NCBI GenBank assembly: GCA_026129685.1
Contig: JAHCHO010000002.1
Span: forward strand, 372,001 to 436,000
DNA length: 64,000 nucleotides
Reading direction: 5' to 3'
DNA from: Fimbriimonadaceae bacterium
Lineage (GTDB): Bacteria > Armatimonadota > Fimbriimonadia > Fimbriimonadales > Fimbriimonadaceae
Shown: in pieces, positions 32,773-42,515 of the stretch
Layout: each line of letters opens with the position of its first letter
Numbering within the stretch: the first letter of the stretch is position 1
Program-made: the position numbers and the translations under genes
Notes under the pieces: generated by a model
Told to the model about the DNA's origin: nothing
Databases searched by the model: none
The model's input: the letters and a program-made list of their open reading frames with translations, nothing else

Positions 32773-35700
32773 ATGCGCGTCCAGGACTGGACCCGCGAAC
32801 TCGCGACCCTGCCGGCGTTCCACCCCATCCTCACGAGGTTTGGGGAGGCGTGCGAGTTCATGTCGGTCCCCTTCGAGGCGCGCCCCGTCCTCGTCGCCGC
32901 CTCCTATGCGGTGCATCCCCGGCGGACGCTGATCGTCACCGCGAACCACGACCGGGCGCTCCAGTGGCAGGCCAAGCTGGAGCTGTGCGGGGTGCCGAAG
33001 GATCGCATCGTCCAACTCCCGTCGGGCATTTCGACCCTGTTCGAGGACGCGACCCCGGAACACCAGGCCCTGAGCGAGCGCATCGGGGCGCTTCGCGCCC
33101 TCGTCGAGGACGAGCCCTGGGTGATCCTGGCGACGGCTTCCGCCGCGCTCGAGCGCACCCTCCCCGAGGAGGTGCTGCGAACCTATTTCCTGGCGCTCAC
33201 CCCCGGGCTGGAGATCGACACCGAGGAACTGGTCGGCAAACTCGCCTCGATGGGCTACGAGCGACAGGAGCCGGTGCGCGAGCCGGGGCAGTTCAGCCGA
33301 CGGGGCGGCATCGTGGACGTCTATGCGATGGGGCGCGAGTTCCCGGTGCGCATCGAGTTCTTCGGCGACGAGATCGAGAGCCTGCGCGAGTTCGACCCGC
33401 AGACCCAGCGCTCCGTCGGCGCGGTCAAGCTTCTCCGGCTGGCTCCCTCGCGCGAGACGGTGTTCCCCACCGAACCGACTCAGTTCGCCGAGATGCTCGA
33501 ATCGGCGGCCCGCCACGAAGCCGGCTCCTTGAACCCGGAGGCGGCGGAGAAGTTGGAGGAAGCGATCCTTGAGGACGCGCGGGCGATCGACGACAAGGTG
33601 TTCTTCGATCGGCTCGACCTCTACCGTCCCCTGTTGCACCCGGACAGCGGTTGCGCGGTGGACCTGATCGGGGAGGACGGGCTGGTGGTCCTCGACGAGC
33701 CGGTGGAGTTGGAGTCGATCGCTTCCCGCGCGGAAGACGAACTGGCGGCGGCGCTCGACGCGCGCCACCAACGAGGCGAGATCCTCCGCTCCGTCGCGCG
33801 GGACTACATGTCGGGGGTCGAGCGATTCGCCGACTGCCGCCGGCTCTCCACGTTGAGCGCGATGAACGCGCTGCCGGAATGGCTCAAGCTACCGGAGACG
33901 CTCGACCTCAACGCGAGTTCGCTCGAGCCGTACCGTGGACGGAGCGACGCCCTCACCCTGGCGTTGCAGAACTGGCGGGACCAGGGGCTGTCCATCGGCT
34001 TTGCGACCGATCAGCCGAATCGGGCCAAGACGGTTCTGACCCAGATCGAGATCTTCCCGAACGAGGAGGAGGTCGGATTCGCGCCCGGCACCCGCTACCT
34101 GGTCCATGGGAACCTGGGCGGCGGGTTCGTCGCGCCGGACCTTGGGTTCGCCCTCGTCACGGACGCCGAGTTGTTCGGGGTCCGCCGGCTTCGCCTCCCG
34201 CAGAAGCGGTTTCGAGAAGGCGCCCCGATCGCGACGGTGCTAGACCTGAAGGCCGGTGACTTCGTCGTTCACATTCAGCACGGGATCGGGGTGTTCCGGG
34301 GGCTGGTGAAACGGGGGACGGACGGGGTCGAGAAGGAGTACCTGTTCATCGAGTACCAGCCGCCGGACAAGTTGTTCGTCCCGGCGGACCAGTTGGACCG
34401 CGTCCAGAAGTACCTGAACCCGGGCGACGCCGTCCCCAAAATCAACCGGCTCAGCGGGACGGAGTGGCAGCGCACCGTCAAGCACGCGCGGGAGGAGGCG
34501 CAGAAGTTCGCGCGGGACCTTGTCGGTCTCTATGCCAAGCGCAAGCAGGCCAGCCGGCCGGGCTTCGGACCGGATACCCCGTTTCAAGGAGAGATGGAGG
34601 CCACGTTTCCCTGGGTCGAGACCCCCTCCCAGATGCAGGCGATCAACGAGGTGAAGTTCGACCTCACCCTCGAGTACCCGATGGACCGTCTCGTCTGCGG
34701 CGACGTGGGATTCGGCAAGACGGAGGTCGCGATCCGGGCCGCCTTCAAGGTGGTGCAGTCCGGTCGCCAGGTCGCTGTCCTCTGCCCGACGACCATTCTT
34801 TCCGAACAGCACTACCGGAACTTCGTCGAGCGCTTGGGACCGTTCGGCACGAAACTCGATCTTCTCAACCGGTTTCGCACGAACAAGGAGCGGGTGGAGA
34901 GCCTCGCCAAGCTACGGAGCGGGGAGACGGAGGTGATCATCGGCACCCACGCGCTGTTGGGGAAAGAGATCGCGTTCAAGGACCTGGGCATCCTTATCAT
35001 CGACGAGGAGCAGAAGTTCGGGGTGAAGCAGAAGGAGGCGCTGAAGGAGCTGCGGGTTCAGGTGGACGTTCTGACGCTTAGCGCCACCCCGATTCCGCGC
35101 ACCCTCAGCATGGCGCTGATGGACATTCGGCAGATGTCGCTCATCAACGACCCGCCGCCGGGACGCCTGCCGATCCGGACCTTCCTCCGGCCCTACAGTA
35201 AGGAGGTCGTGCGGGAAGCGATCCTGCGCGAACTCGCGCGTGGCGGGCAGGTCTACTACGTTTTCAACCGGGTGCAGGGCATCGAACACGTCGCGGAGCG
35301 CCTCAGCAAGTTGCTTCCGATGGCGCGGATCGGGGTGGGGCACGGGCAGATGACGGAGACGGAACTCGAACCGATCATGGTCGCGTTCATCCGGGGGGAG
35401 ATCGACGTGCTGCTTTCGACAACGATCGTCGAGAGCGGGCTCGACATCCCGAACGCGAACACGCTGATCGTCGAGAACGCGGATCGCCTCGGGCTCGCGC
35501 AGCTGTACCAACTGCGCGGGAGAGTCGGGCGGTCGGACGTGCAGGCTTACGCCTACCTGCTGTACGAATCCAGCAAGGAACTCACCGAGAACGCCTTTGC
35601 GCGGCTGCAGTCGCTTCAGGAGTTCACGTCCTTGGGGTCAGGCTACTCGTTGGCGTTTCGCGACTTGCAGATTCGGGGCGCGGGCGACCTGCTCGGGGCG

Positions 35701-36291
35701 AAACAGCACGGCACGATGACGTCGGTGGGTTACGAGATGTACACCCAGTTGATCAACGAAGCGGTGGTCGCCCTCAAGAGCGCGGCGGACGGGAACTACA
35801 CGGAGGTGCCGGACCCGCTCGCGTCGCTGACGCCCCTGCCCGCGTTCGACCTGCCCGTTACCGCGTTCCTGCCGGACTGGTACATCGTCGATCAGGCCCA
35901 GCGGCTGTATTACTATCAGCAGATGATGAGTTCGCGAGACCTGGCTCGGCTCGCGGAAGTCGAAGCGGAGGTGCTCGACCGCTACGGCCACCTGCCCGAT
36001 CCGGTACTCAACGCGTTTGCGGTCATGCGGCTCCGCATGCGCGGACGGGAACTCGGATTCGAAAAGCTCGACGGAAGCCAGGGTCGCCTTGCGGTGTGGT
36101 TCATCGACCGTGGCACGGTGCCGCCGCGGGTGTTCAGCATCATGGGCCGGCGGAACCGCAACTGCTTCGTCAGCGCCGACAAGTTCGTCTGGCCGTTTGC
36201 GGGGGACGCGCTGGCGGCGTGCGAGCGCATGCTCGACGAATTCGAGGCCGCCCACGAGCAGTTGGCGCAGGAGCGGTCGCTCGTCCCCTGA
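32773..36291 (+). CDS. mfd: Transcription-repair coupling factor
   Basis: A 1172-residue ATP-dependent translocase that removes stalled RNA polymerase and recruits UvrA. In order: UvrB-like N-terminal domains with FSRRGGIVDVY, the RNA polymerase-interacting CarD-like domain (FVVHIQHGIGVFRGL, about 500-560), helicase motifs (VCGDVGFGKTEVAIRAA Walker A; IIDEEQKFGV DEEQ box; LSATPIPRTL), motif VI RGRVGRSD, and the C-terminal TRCF domain. Length is normal. The start at 32773 follows a leaderless-type TAGACT box. Confidence 0.96.
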   Translation: MRVQDWTRELATLPAFHPILTRFGEACEFMSVPFEARPVLVAASYAVHPRRTLIVTANHDRALQWQAKLELCGVPKDRIVQLPSGISTLFEDATPEHQALSERIGALRALVEDEPWVILATASAALERTLPEEVLRTYFLALTPGLEIDTEELVGKLASMGYERQEPVREPGQFSRRGGIVDVYAMGREFPVRIEFFGDEIESLREFDPQTQRSVGAVKLLRLAPSRETVFPTEPTQFAEMLESAARHEAGSLNPEAAEKLEEAILEDARAIDDKVFFDRLDLYRPLLHPDSGCAVDLIGEDGLVVLDEPVELESIASRAEDELAAALDARHQRGEILRSVARDYMSGVERFADCRRLSTLSAMNALPEWLKLPETLDLNASSLEPYRGRSDALTLALQNWRDQGLSIGFATDQPNRAKTVLTQIEIFPNEEEVGFAPGTRYLVHGNLGGGFVAPDLGFALVTDAELFGVRRLRLPQKRFREGAPIATVLDLKAGDFVVHIQHGIGVFRGLVKRGTDGVEKEYLFIEYQPPDKLFVPADQLDRVQKYLNPGDAVPKINRLSGTEWQRTVKHAREEAQKFARDLVGLYAKRKQASRPGFGPDTPFQGEMEATFPWVETPSQMQAINEVKFDLTLEYPMDRLVCGDVGFGKTEVAIRAAFKVVQSGRQVAVLCPTTILSEQHYRNFVERLGPFGTKLDLLNRFRTNKERVESLAKLRSGETEVIIGTHALLGKEIAFKDLGILIIDEEQKFGVKQKEALKELRVQVDVLTLSATPIPRTLSMALMDIRQMSLINDPPPGRLPIRTFLRPYSKEVVREAILRELARGGQVYYVFNRVQGIEHVAERLSKLLPMARIGVGHGQMTETELEPIMVAFIRGEIDVLLSTTIVESGLDIPNANTLIVENADRLGLAQLYQLRGRVGRSDVQAYAYLLYESSKELTENAFARLQSLQEFTSLGSGYSLAFRDLQIRGAGDLLGAKQHGTMTSVGYEMYTQLINEAVVALKSAADGNYTEVPDPLASLTPLPAFDLPVTAFLPDWYIVDQAQRLYYYQQMMSSRDLARLAEVEAEVLDRYGHLPDPVLNAFAVMRLRMRGRELGFEKLDGSQGRLAVWFIDRGTVPPRVFSIMGRRNRNCFVSADKFVWPFAGDALAACERMLDEFEAAHEQLAQERSLVP

Positions 36292-36312
36292 TTCGGGCGA
36301 CAATGGGTAGCC

Positions 36313-38004
36313 ATGGTGGGTCTCGTGGTCGCCGTCGCCATCACCGCATCGGGATGGGTGCCGTTGCACCCGTTCGCGGAGCGCGAACTCCTCGTTGCCG
36401 ACCCGGTCGGGGTCCGGGCGATTCTGCGAACACCCGCCAACCTCGACCCGGCCAAACCGGTGCCGGTGATCGTGTTCGCAACCCCGAACGGCAACACCGC
36501 CGAACAGACTCTCGGCACCGCCGTCGATCCGAACACCGACTGGCATTTCGGCATCCAGCACGTCGCGGCCCAGGCCCGGTGGCTGAGGGAGGTCGGCGGC
36601 ATGCCGAACCTCTGCTTAGTCGTCGCCCAAGCGAACAGCCTTAGCTGGCCCGCCTGGCGGCGCGCGACGCCGAAGGCGGCCGAAGAATCGCGGCGGCTGT
36701 TCCGTGGTTGGCTCGATGCGATCCCGGGGCGGCGTAAAGAGGTGACCCTTACGTGCCACAGCGGCGGCGGCTCCTTCCTTTGGGCGTACCTGGAAGGCGC
36801 GCCGGCGATCGATCGAGAGGTGAACCGGATCGCCTGGCTCGATGCGAACTACTCGTTCGAGGCGGACGCGCACCGGAACAAACTGCTCGCCTGGCTACAG
36901 GGGTCGCGAAAGCGCGAGTTGAGCGTCCTCGCGTACGACGACCGTCGGGTCACGCTGGACGGCAAACCGATCGTTTCGGAGACGGGCGGCACCTACCGCG
37001 CCACCGACCGGATGCTGGCCGCGCTCGGTCCCGGCACGGTCAAGCGAATCGAGGGCGAATGGGAGATCGTCCGTTTCCACCGCGGCCAGGCGGAGTTCCG
37101 GGTTCACCGGAATCCACGCAACGAGATCCTGCACACCCGATTGGTGGGCGACATGAACGGACTGCTCTGGCTGTTCGATCGAAACGCCTCCCTTGCTGAA
37201 CAACGCCGCTACCTCGCCTTCGTGTCGCCGCCCGCTCGCGGCCTTGACCTCACCGGGTTACCTCCGCGTCGGCCCGACGCCCTCGGCGGACAAGCCTGGA
37301 TCGAAAACGCGGCTTTGCTCGAGCGAGAGGCTCGCGAGTCCTCGATCTTCGCCGCGATCCTGGACGGCAACGTCCCGTCGTTCCTGCGCCGATGGGTTCC
37401 CGTCCGACTCGGCGGAGCGGAGCGAACCGTCGTCGTGCTCGTTCAGCCGGACTGCCTGGCCGTCGGTTCGGACGACGACTTCGTCCGTCTACCGATGAAC
37501 CCGATCACCGCGCAGGCGATCGCCGATCGCTCGGAAGCTCTTTTGATGACCGATCGGATCAGTGACGCCGTCCACGCACAGGCGGACCTCCGCCTCGACC
37601 CGCGCCCCCTCACCATGCTGCGGGAGGCGACGAGTACTTTCGCTCGCCATAGCGGGATGATCGAGGAGCAGCGGGCGGGAAGTCCCCTGGGTCTTCTGAT
37701 CGCGGGCATCAAGAAGGATGTGGTTCTTACGAACCGGTTGCTGGAACGACCTGGACGGGTGGCGATCTACGGCTGGCACCATCCGGACGGAAGACCCATC
37801 CAGCCGCTGACCACCGTCCACGTCGATTGGTACGTGGACTACAGTCACGGTATCCGACTCGTGTCGCGCCGGTGCTGGGCGAACGGCCAGGAGAGGGATC
37901 TTCGCGACCTGCTCAGAGACCCGGATTGGGCTCCGCTCCTGGCGAGCGAGGGGGCTCTTCGCCTGACGAGCTACTCCGAACGCCCACCCGGGAAGGCCGA
38001 ATGA
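36313..38004 (+). CDS. Two-domain protein of unknown function with a serine-hydrolase-like N-terminus
   Basis: A 563-residue protein. The first 250 residues resemble an alpha/beta hydrolase: PVPVIVFATPNGN near residue 50, an oxyanion-like strand, and LTCHSGGGSFLW in the place of the nucleophile elbow, with S-G-G instead of the usual G-x-S-x-G. The second half has LAVGSDDDFVRLPMNPITAQ, GIKKDVVLTNRLLE and VDWYVDYSHGIRLVS; this looks like a separate conserved domain also seen fused or alone in other bacteria, which I cannot name. The N-terminal hydrophobic stretch may be a signal. The last 92 bases overlap the MFS gene tail to tail. Confidence 0.75.
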   Translation: MVGLVVAVAITASGWVPLHPFAERELLVADPVGVRAILRTPANLDPAKPVPVIVFATPNGNTAEQTLGTAVDPNTDWHFGIQHVAAQARWLREVGGMPNLCLVVAQANSLSWPAWRRATPKAAEESRRLFRGWLDAIPGRRKEVTLTCHSGGGSFLWAYLEGAPAIDREVNRIAWLDANYSFEADAHRNKLLAWLQGSRKRELSVLAYDDRRVTLDGKPIVSETGGTYRATDRMLAALGPGTVKRIEGEWEIVRFHRGQAEFRVHRNPRNEILHTRLVGDMNGLLWLFDRNASLAEQRRYLAFVSPPARGLDLTGLPPRRPDALGGQAWIENAALLEREARESSIFAAILDGNVPSFLRRWVPVRLGGAERTVVVLVQPDCLAVGSDDDFVRLPMNPITAQAIADRSEALLMTDRISDAVHAQADLRLDPRPLTMLREATSTFARHSGMIEEQRAGSPLGLLIAGIKKDVVLTNRLLERPGRVAIYGWHHPDGRPIQPLTTVHVDWYVDYSHGIRLVSRRCWANGQERDLRDLLRDPDWAPLLASEGALRLTSYSERPPGKAE

Positions 38005-39253
38005 CCCGCCACGACATCGCCCACGCGACGGCCAGGCACGCCGCGCATCCCAGGAACGGGGAGTACCGTCCGACGGTCCGATCGAAGGCCTGAAGTTGCT
38101 CGTACAGGAACGCGCCGAGAGGCGCGCCGATGATCGCGCCGACCCCTTGCGCCGCCATCACCGCCCCGAGGTTCGCGGCCCGCTTTTCGGGGTGAAGGTC
38201 GGTCACGATCGCCATCCAGGCCGGGATGGCGAGAAGGAACCCGAGCCCGACCAACGCCCCGCCGACCGCGATCGCCCATCCGCTGCGGAACAGCGCGACG
38301 AACGCGCCCAGCGAAACGACCACCATCCCGACCAGGCAGAACGCCAGCCCGAGCCGGACGGCGAGGACCGGGCCAATACGATCGCCCAAGCGGGCCATCG
38401 GGACGCTCAGACCCGCCATCAGGAGGGCGGCGGGGAGGAACAGCAGGCCAAAACCGGTCTCCGTAAGGTCGAACTGCTCGATCGCGAACAACTTGACGAC
38501 GAGCATGGGGAAGCCGACGCCCATAAAGGCGACGGCGGCGATCGCGAGGTACGCCGGGATCCGGTGCGCGCCTTCGATCAAGAGCGCCGGATCCGCCTCC
38601 TCGTGGGCGAGACGCTGACGGGGAGCGGGCGGGCGAAGGCGCATGGCCGCCATCGAGACCAAACCGAACAGGCCCGCCGCAAGGTAGAAGCTGGCCGTGT
38701 AACCGGCCAGGGTGTCGCGGAGAACGGCCCGGGTGACGTCGTTCGCCATGCCCCCGATGGGAAGGGCCAGCCCCACCCCGAGCAGGTAGCACATGTTGAG
38801 GAGCGACATCCCCTGTTGCCGCTCGTTGGGTTCGACCGAGTCGGACATTGCCGCGAAGGCGGCCGGCCAAATCATCGCGGCTCCGAGCCCATCCGCCGCC
38901 CGAAGGAACACGAGGCAACCGATCTCGAGCCACCCGGCGTCGTGGGGCACGGCCAGTGTCAGGAGGGAGGTCCCGACCGTCAGCAGGGGGCCGAGCGCCA
39001 TCAGCCGAGTCGTCCCCAGGCGGTCGGCAAGGCGACCCATCGGGCTCTTGAAAACGGCCTCGCTGAGCAAATACGAGGCGACGACCAGACCGATAACCGC
39101 CTCGCCGAGGCCCCGGTTGTACTTGAGGTACACGGGCATCGCCGACACGTTCAGGACGGCGTAGCCGATCTCCGCGAAGAGCGCCATCAGGAGCAGGCGC
39201 CCCACGTTGGGACGGCGCAACATCTGCCTCGTCGAGGTGGGAATTCCGGTCAT
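37913..39253 (-). CDS. Major facilitator superfamily transporter
   Basis: A 446-residue, 12-helix permease of the inner membrane. Motif A appears as GRLADRLGTTR between helices 2 and 3 and as MARLGDRIGPVL in the second half. A long cytoplasmic loop (MRLRPPAPRQRLAHEEADP) separates the halves. It looks like a multidrug or small-solute exporter; the substrate is unknown. The C-terminal tail, past the last helix, is Ser/Pro-rich and encoded in the 92-base overlap with the convergent gene. Confidence 0.88.
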   Translation of the reverse strand: MTGIPTSTRQMLRRPNVGRLLLMALFAEIGYAVLNVSAMPVYLKYNRGLGEAVIGLVVASYLLSEAVFKSPMGRLADRLGTTRLMALGPLLTVGTSLLTLAVPHDAGWLEIGCLVFLRAADGLGAAMIWPAAFAAMSDSVEPNERQQGMSLLNMCYLLGVGLALPIGGMANDVTRAVLRDTLAGYTASFYLAAGLFGLVSMAAMRLRPPAPRQRLAHEEADPALLIEGAHRIPAYLAIAAVAFMGVGFPMLVVKLFAIEQFDLTETGFGLLFLPAALLMAGLSVPMARLGDRIGPVLAVRLGLAFCLVGMVVVSLGAFVALFRSGWAIAVGGALVGLGFLLAIPAWMAIVTDLHPEKRAANLGAVMAAQGVGAIIGAPLGAFLYEQLQAFDRTVGRYSPFLGCAACLAVAWAMSWRVIRPSRVGVRSSSSGEEPPRSPGAEPNPGL

Positions 39254-39284
39254 GGCGCGGACCCCATGATTGTACTAACCCCAC

Positions 39285-39968
39285 CTATCCCCGCAACGTG
39301 ACGAGGTGGGTGCCGTAGAGCGCGAGATAGGCCAGGAACGCGACCCACGTGCCCTGCTCGGCGCTCGTCGGCGACTTGGTGCGGACGTATTCGAGCAACA
39401 GAACCGGTCCGGCCAGAAACACGACCTTTCCAAGGACCAGACCAAGGGGGCCGTACTCCTCGAACAGGCCCGCGAAGAGGGGATTGCCCTCTTCGCCGCC
39501 GATGGCCAAAAAGACCACCGTCGTCACCAGGTCGAATAGGCCGACCGTCACCAGGCAGAGGGTGCTGAGGCGCACTTCCGAGCCCAAGAGACCGACCCGA
39601 CGTTCGGCGGTCGTCGGCACGGAGGTCGGTTCATCGCGAACCGCCGATTCGAGCGCCCCTTTGGTCAAAACGGCGTCGGACAGGACCGCGCCCCTGAGGT
39701 CGGCGGCCGCGAGCACCGCGTCGGAAAGATCGGTTCCGACCAGTTTCGCGAAGCGCAGATTCGCCCCCGTCAGGTCGGCCCCCACCAGCTTCGCCCCGGT
39801 CAGGTTGGCGGCTTGGAGGTTCGCCTCGCGGAGCACCGCGCCGGACAGGTCGGCGTGATAGAGGTCGGCCTTGCCAAGGTCGGCGCGGCTGAGGTCCGCC
39901 TCCCGCAAATCGCCCAGGGGGCAGCTCTTGGTTCGAAGCAACAGCTTGACCTCATCCAAGTTCGCCAT
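39285..39968 (-). CDS. Pentapeptide-repeat protein fused to a membrane domain
   Basis: A 227-residue protein. Residues about 15-110 are pentapeptide repeats of the A(D/N)LXX type ([20 protein letters not shown]), which form a right-handed beta-helix. After a linker the C-terminus has three hydrophobic helices ([56 protein letters not shown]) in the style of DUF5658. Start ATG 39968 follows a TACGAT box at a distance of 12. Function unknown; the fusion would tether the beta-helix to the membrane. Confidence 0.8.
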   Translation of the reverse strand: MANLDEVKLLLRTKSCPLGDLREADLSRADLGKADLYHADLSGAVLREANLQAANLTGAKLVGADLTGANLRFAKLVGTDLSDAVLAAADLRGAVLSDAVLTKGALESAVRDEPTSVPTTAERRVGLLGSEVRLSTLCLVTVGLFDLVTTVVFLAIGGEEGNPLFAGLFEEYGPLGLVLGKVVFLAGPVLLLEYVRTKSPTSAEQGTWVAFLAYLALYGTHLVTLRG

Positions 39969-40004
39969 GGCGTGGCCCGCATCGTACCCCTGCGTCCGGG
40001 CGGG

Positions 40005-40010
40005 TACCTT
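40005..40010 (+). promoter_or_regulatory. -10 box TACCTT of queC-queE
   Basis: TACCTT ends 6 bases before the ATG at 40017, the same box and distance as for the small membrane protein gene at 5908. Confidence 0.45.
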
Positions 40011-40016
40011 GGCGGA

Positions 40017-40694
40017 ATGCCGAAAGCCGTCGTGCTGCTGAGCGGCGGCCTCGATTCCGCTACCGTCGCCGCGATAGCCCGCGACCGGGGGTACGAGGTC
40101 CACGCGCTTACCGTCGCCTATGGCCAGCGTCACGCCGCCGAACTCGGGGCCGCGCGCCGGGTGGGGGAAGCGTTGGGCATCGCCGAGCATCGCTTCGCGT
40201 CGGCGTCGCTGGGGGATTTTGGCGGTTCGGCCCTTACGGCGTCGATCGAGGTGCCGAAGGACCGCGATCTCGGGGAGATGGGAGAGGCCATCCCCGCCAC
40301 CTATGTGCCCGCGCGCAACACGGTTCTGCTGAGCCTCGCCCTTGCCTATGCCGAAGCGATCGGGGCGACCGACCTGTTCGTAGGGGTCAATGCGGTGGAC
40401 TACAGCGGGTACCCCGACTGCCGGCCCCAGTTCGTCGAGGCGTTCGAGACGCTGGCGAACCTGGCGACCAAAGCCGGGGTGGAGGGGGCGCGGTTCAAAG
40501 TCCACGCTCCGCTCATCCTGATGTCGAAACGCGAGATCATCGAAACGGGCTTGGCGCTACGTGTGGACTACGGCCTGACCCACTCCTGTTACGATCCGGT
40601 CGGCGACCGCGCGTGCGGACGATGCGACGCCTGCCTGATTCGGCGTCGCGCGTTCGAGGAACTCGGCATGAACGACCCGGCGCTCGCCCGATGA
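40017..40694 (+). CDS. queC: 7-cyano-7-deazaguanine synthase
   Basis: ATP-dependent enzyme that turns 7-carboxy-7-deazaguanine into preQ0, the precursor of queuosine in tRNA. The 225 residues show the PP-loop [20 protein letters not shown], then [18 protein letters not shown], and the C-terminal zinc site [21 protein letters not shown] (four cysteines). The stop overlaps queE as ATGA. The start is placed by the preceding TACCTT box. Confidence 0.95.
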   Translation: MPKAVVLLSGGLDSATVAAIARDRGYEVHALTVAYGQRHAAELGAARRVGEALGIAEHRFASASLGDFGGSALTASIEVPKDRDLGEMGEAIPATYVPARNTVLLSLALAYAEAIGATDLFVGVNAVDYSGYPDCRPQFVEAFETLANLATKAGVEGARFKVHAPLILMSKREIIETGLALRVDYGLTHSCYDPVGDRACGRCDACLIRRRAFEELGMNDPALAR

Positions 40695-41386
40695 ACCTCC
40701 GCATCGCCGAAATCTTCGCGAGCGTACAGGGCGAGGGTCGTTGGGTCGGCGTCCCTTCCACCTTCGTCCGGGTCAGCGGGTGCAATCTGCGATGTGTCTG
40801 GTGCGACACCCCGTATGCGAGTTGGTCTCCGGAAGGCCCCACGATGGAGGTCGGCGAGATCGTGGGGCGCGTGCGGGAAGCGGGGCTTCGGCACGTCGTG
40901 CTGACGGGGGGCGAACCGATGCTGTTCGACGCGGTCGTCCCGCTGGCGGTGCGGCTTCGCGAGGCGGGGCACACGATCACGATCGAGACGGCGGGCACAG
41001 TGGACCGGGAGCTTCCCTGCGACCTCATGTCCATCAGCCCGAAACTTGCGAACTCCACCCCGGTGGAGGCCGGCGAGTGGACGGAACGGCACGATCGCAC
41101 CCGTCGGCGACCCGACGTCGTCCGGTCCTTGATCAGGGGATACCCCTACCAACTCAAGTTCGTCGTCAACCCCGACGAGGGTGACGGGGGGATCGGCGAG
41201 GTCGAGGACTTCTTGGGGGAAATTGGGGAGTTCGAGCCGGAGCGCGTTCTGCTGATGGCGGAGGGAACCGACGCGGCGACTCTGAACCGACGGATGCGGG
41301 CGCTCGTGCCGATCGCGATGGCGCGAGGCTGGAGGATCACCCCTCGCCTCCACATCGATCTCTTCGGGAACCGCCGAGGGACCTAG
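40691..41386 (+). CDS. queE: 7-carboxy-7-deazaguanine synthase (radical SAM)
   Basis: Radical SAM enzyme that contracts the ring of 6-carboxy-tetrahydropterin to give 7-carboxy-7-deazaguanine. It shows [20 protein letters not shown], the CNLRCVWC cluster motif (CxxxCxxC), the SAM-binding VLTGGEPML and IETAGT. The 231-residue length is normal. It is translationally coupled to queC; queD is not in the window. Confidence 0.95.
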   Translation: MNLRIAEIFASVQGEGRWVGVPSTFVRVSGCNLRCVWCDTPYASWSPEGPTMEVGEIVGRVREAGLRHVVLTGGEPMLFDAVVPLAVRLREAGHTITIETAGTVDRELPCDLMSISPKLANSTPVEAGEWTERHDRTRRRPDVVRSLIRGYPYQLKFVVNPDEGDGGIGEVEDFLGEIGEFEPERVLLMAEGTDAATLNRRMRALVPIAMARGWRITPRLHIDLFGNRRGT

Positions 41387-41427
41387 ACGGGCAGGGCGGC
41401 GGGCCTCTCCGGGCGAATACCGATCTC

Positions 41428-42387
41428 GTGGCCACCAAGATCGAGACCGGTCCGATGGGCGTCGGCGAGGGCGCCGACGTCGCCCGCTTCGTCGCTCGTA
41501 CTCTGCCCGACGAAGCGATCTCCGAGACCCGCTTCGCCCGCCAGGTGTTGCTCGACCCCAACTTCGAACTCGAAGGGGCGCGGATCGCGCGCGACGACGG
41601 GCGCATCGTCGGGCTTTGCCTGGCGATGGGTCGACGAACTCCCTTGGAGAACGCGCCGGACGATTCCGACCGGGGCTATCTCACCTTGCTCGCCGTCGCG
41701 CCGGAGTACCGCCGACAAGGCATCGCGCGGACCCTTGTCCAAGCCGCCGAGGCGTACCATCGCGACGGTGGCCGAAGGCAAGTTCAGGTTTCGCCCTATG
41801 CCCCAGGTTATTTCATACCCGGTCCCGACGAGGCGGTTCACGCGGGGGCGGTGGCACTGCTCGAATCCCTTGGCTATGGGAAGGTGTACCGGCCCCTCTC
41901 GATGGAGTGCCCGCTCTGGCGGCTGACGGTCCCCGATTGGGTCGAGCAGGCCGAGCGAGACCTGGAGGCGCGGGGCGTTCGCATCCGCAACTTGGACACC
42001 GGTCTCATCCTGCCCACGATCGAGTTTTCCGCCCGCGTGTTCGCGGGCGACTGGGTGCGGTACGCCCGCGAGGCGGCGCACGCGATCCTGGCGGGCGACT
42101 GCCCGGAACGGTTGGTCGTCGCGGTGGACGAATCCGGCCCGAACCCGGTCGTCGTCGGTTACTCGCACCACGCTGCCGAGCGCTTCGGCCCGATCGGGGT
42201 CGATCCTCAGCGTCGGGGAGAGAAGATCGGCCAGGTGCTGATGTACCGAACCCTCCGCGCCCAGCAACGGGCAGGCTACCGAACGGCCTGGTTCCTCTGG
42301 TCGGACGACCGGACGGCGGAGCGAATCTACAACGGCGCGGGGTTTCGCGAGAGCCGCCGTTTCGTGCTCATGAAGAAGGACCTTTGA
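41428..42387 (+). CDS. Protein with two tandem GNAT acetyltransferase domains
   Basis: A 319-residue protein. The first GNAT domain has the acetyl-CoA motif LTLLAVAPEYRRQGIARTLV and the second IGVDPQRRGEKIGQVLMYRT with YNGAGFRES at its end. The layout resembles MshD-like double GNATs, though the organism is unlikely to make mycothiol. The start is GTG 41428 (GTGGCCACCAAG); ATG 41455 is an alternative. It lies downstream of queE with a 41-base gap. Substrates unknown. Confidence 0.82.
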   Translation: MATKIETGPMGVGEGADVARFVARTLPDEAISETRFARQVLLDPNFELEGARIARDDGRIVGLCLAMGRRTPLENAPDDSDRGYLTLLAVAPEYRRQGIARTLVQAAEAYHRDGGRRQVQVSPYAPGYFIPGPDEAVHAGAVALLESLGYGKVYRPLSMECPLWRLTVPDWVEQAERDLEARGVRIRNLDTGLILPTIEFSARVFAGDWVRYAREAAHAILAGDCPERLVVAVDESGPNPVVVGYSHHAAERFGPIGVDPQRRGEKIGQVLMYRTLRAQQRAGYRTAWFLWSDDRTAERIYNGAGFRESRRFVLMKKDL

Positions 42388-42515
42388 CCCCCACGATTCT
42401 GAACGGGCCATGAACTCGGAATATGCACGAGAAAAAGCAGATTCCTCGTCCCGCAGTGGGTGGATGATGGAGGTGTCGCGCCCGTTTGAGGCGCGGGGTC
42501 CCGTAGGAGTAGTCC

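Noticed and set aside
42388-42515. Sigma-54 promoter before the PEP-CTERM gene
   Set aside because: TGCAC and GCA are present but not at the required TGGCAC-N5-TTGC spacing.
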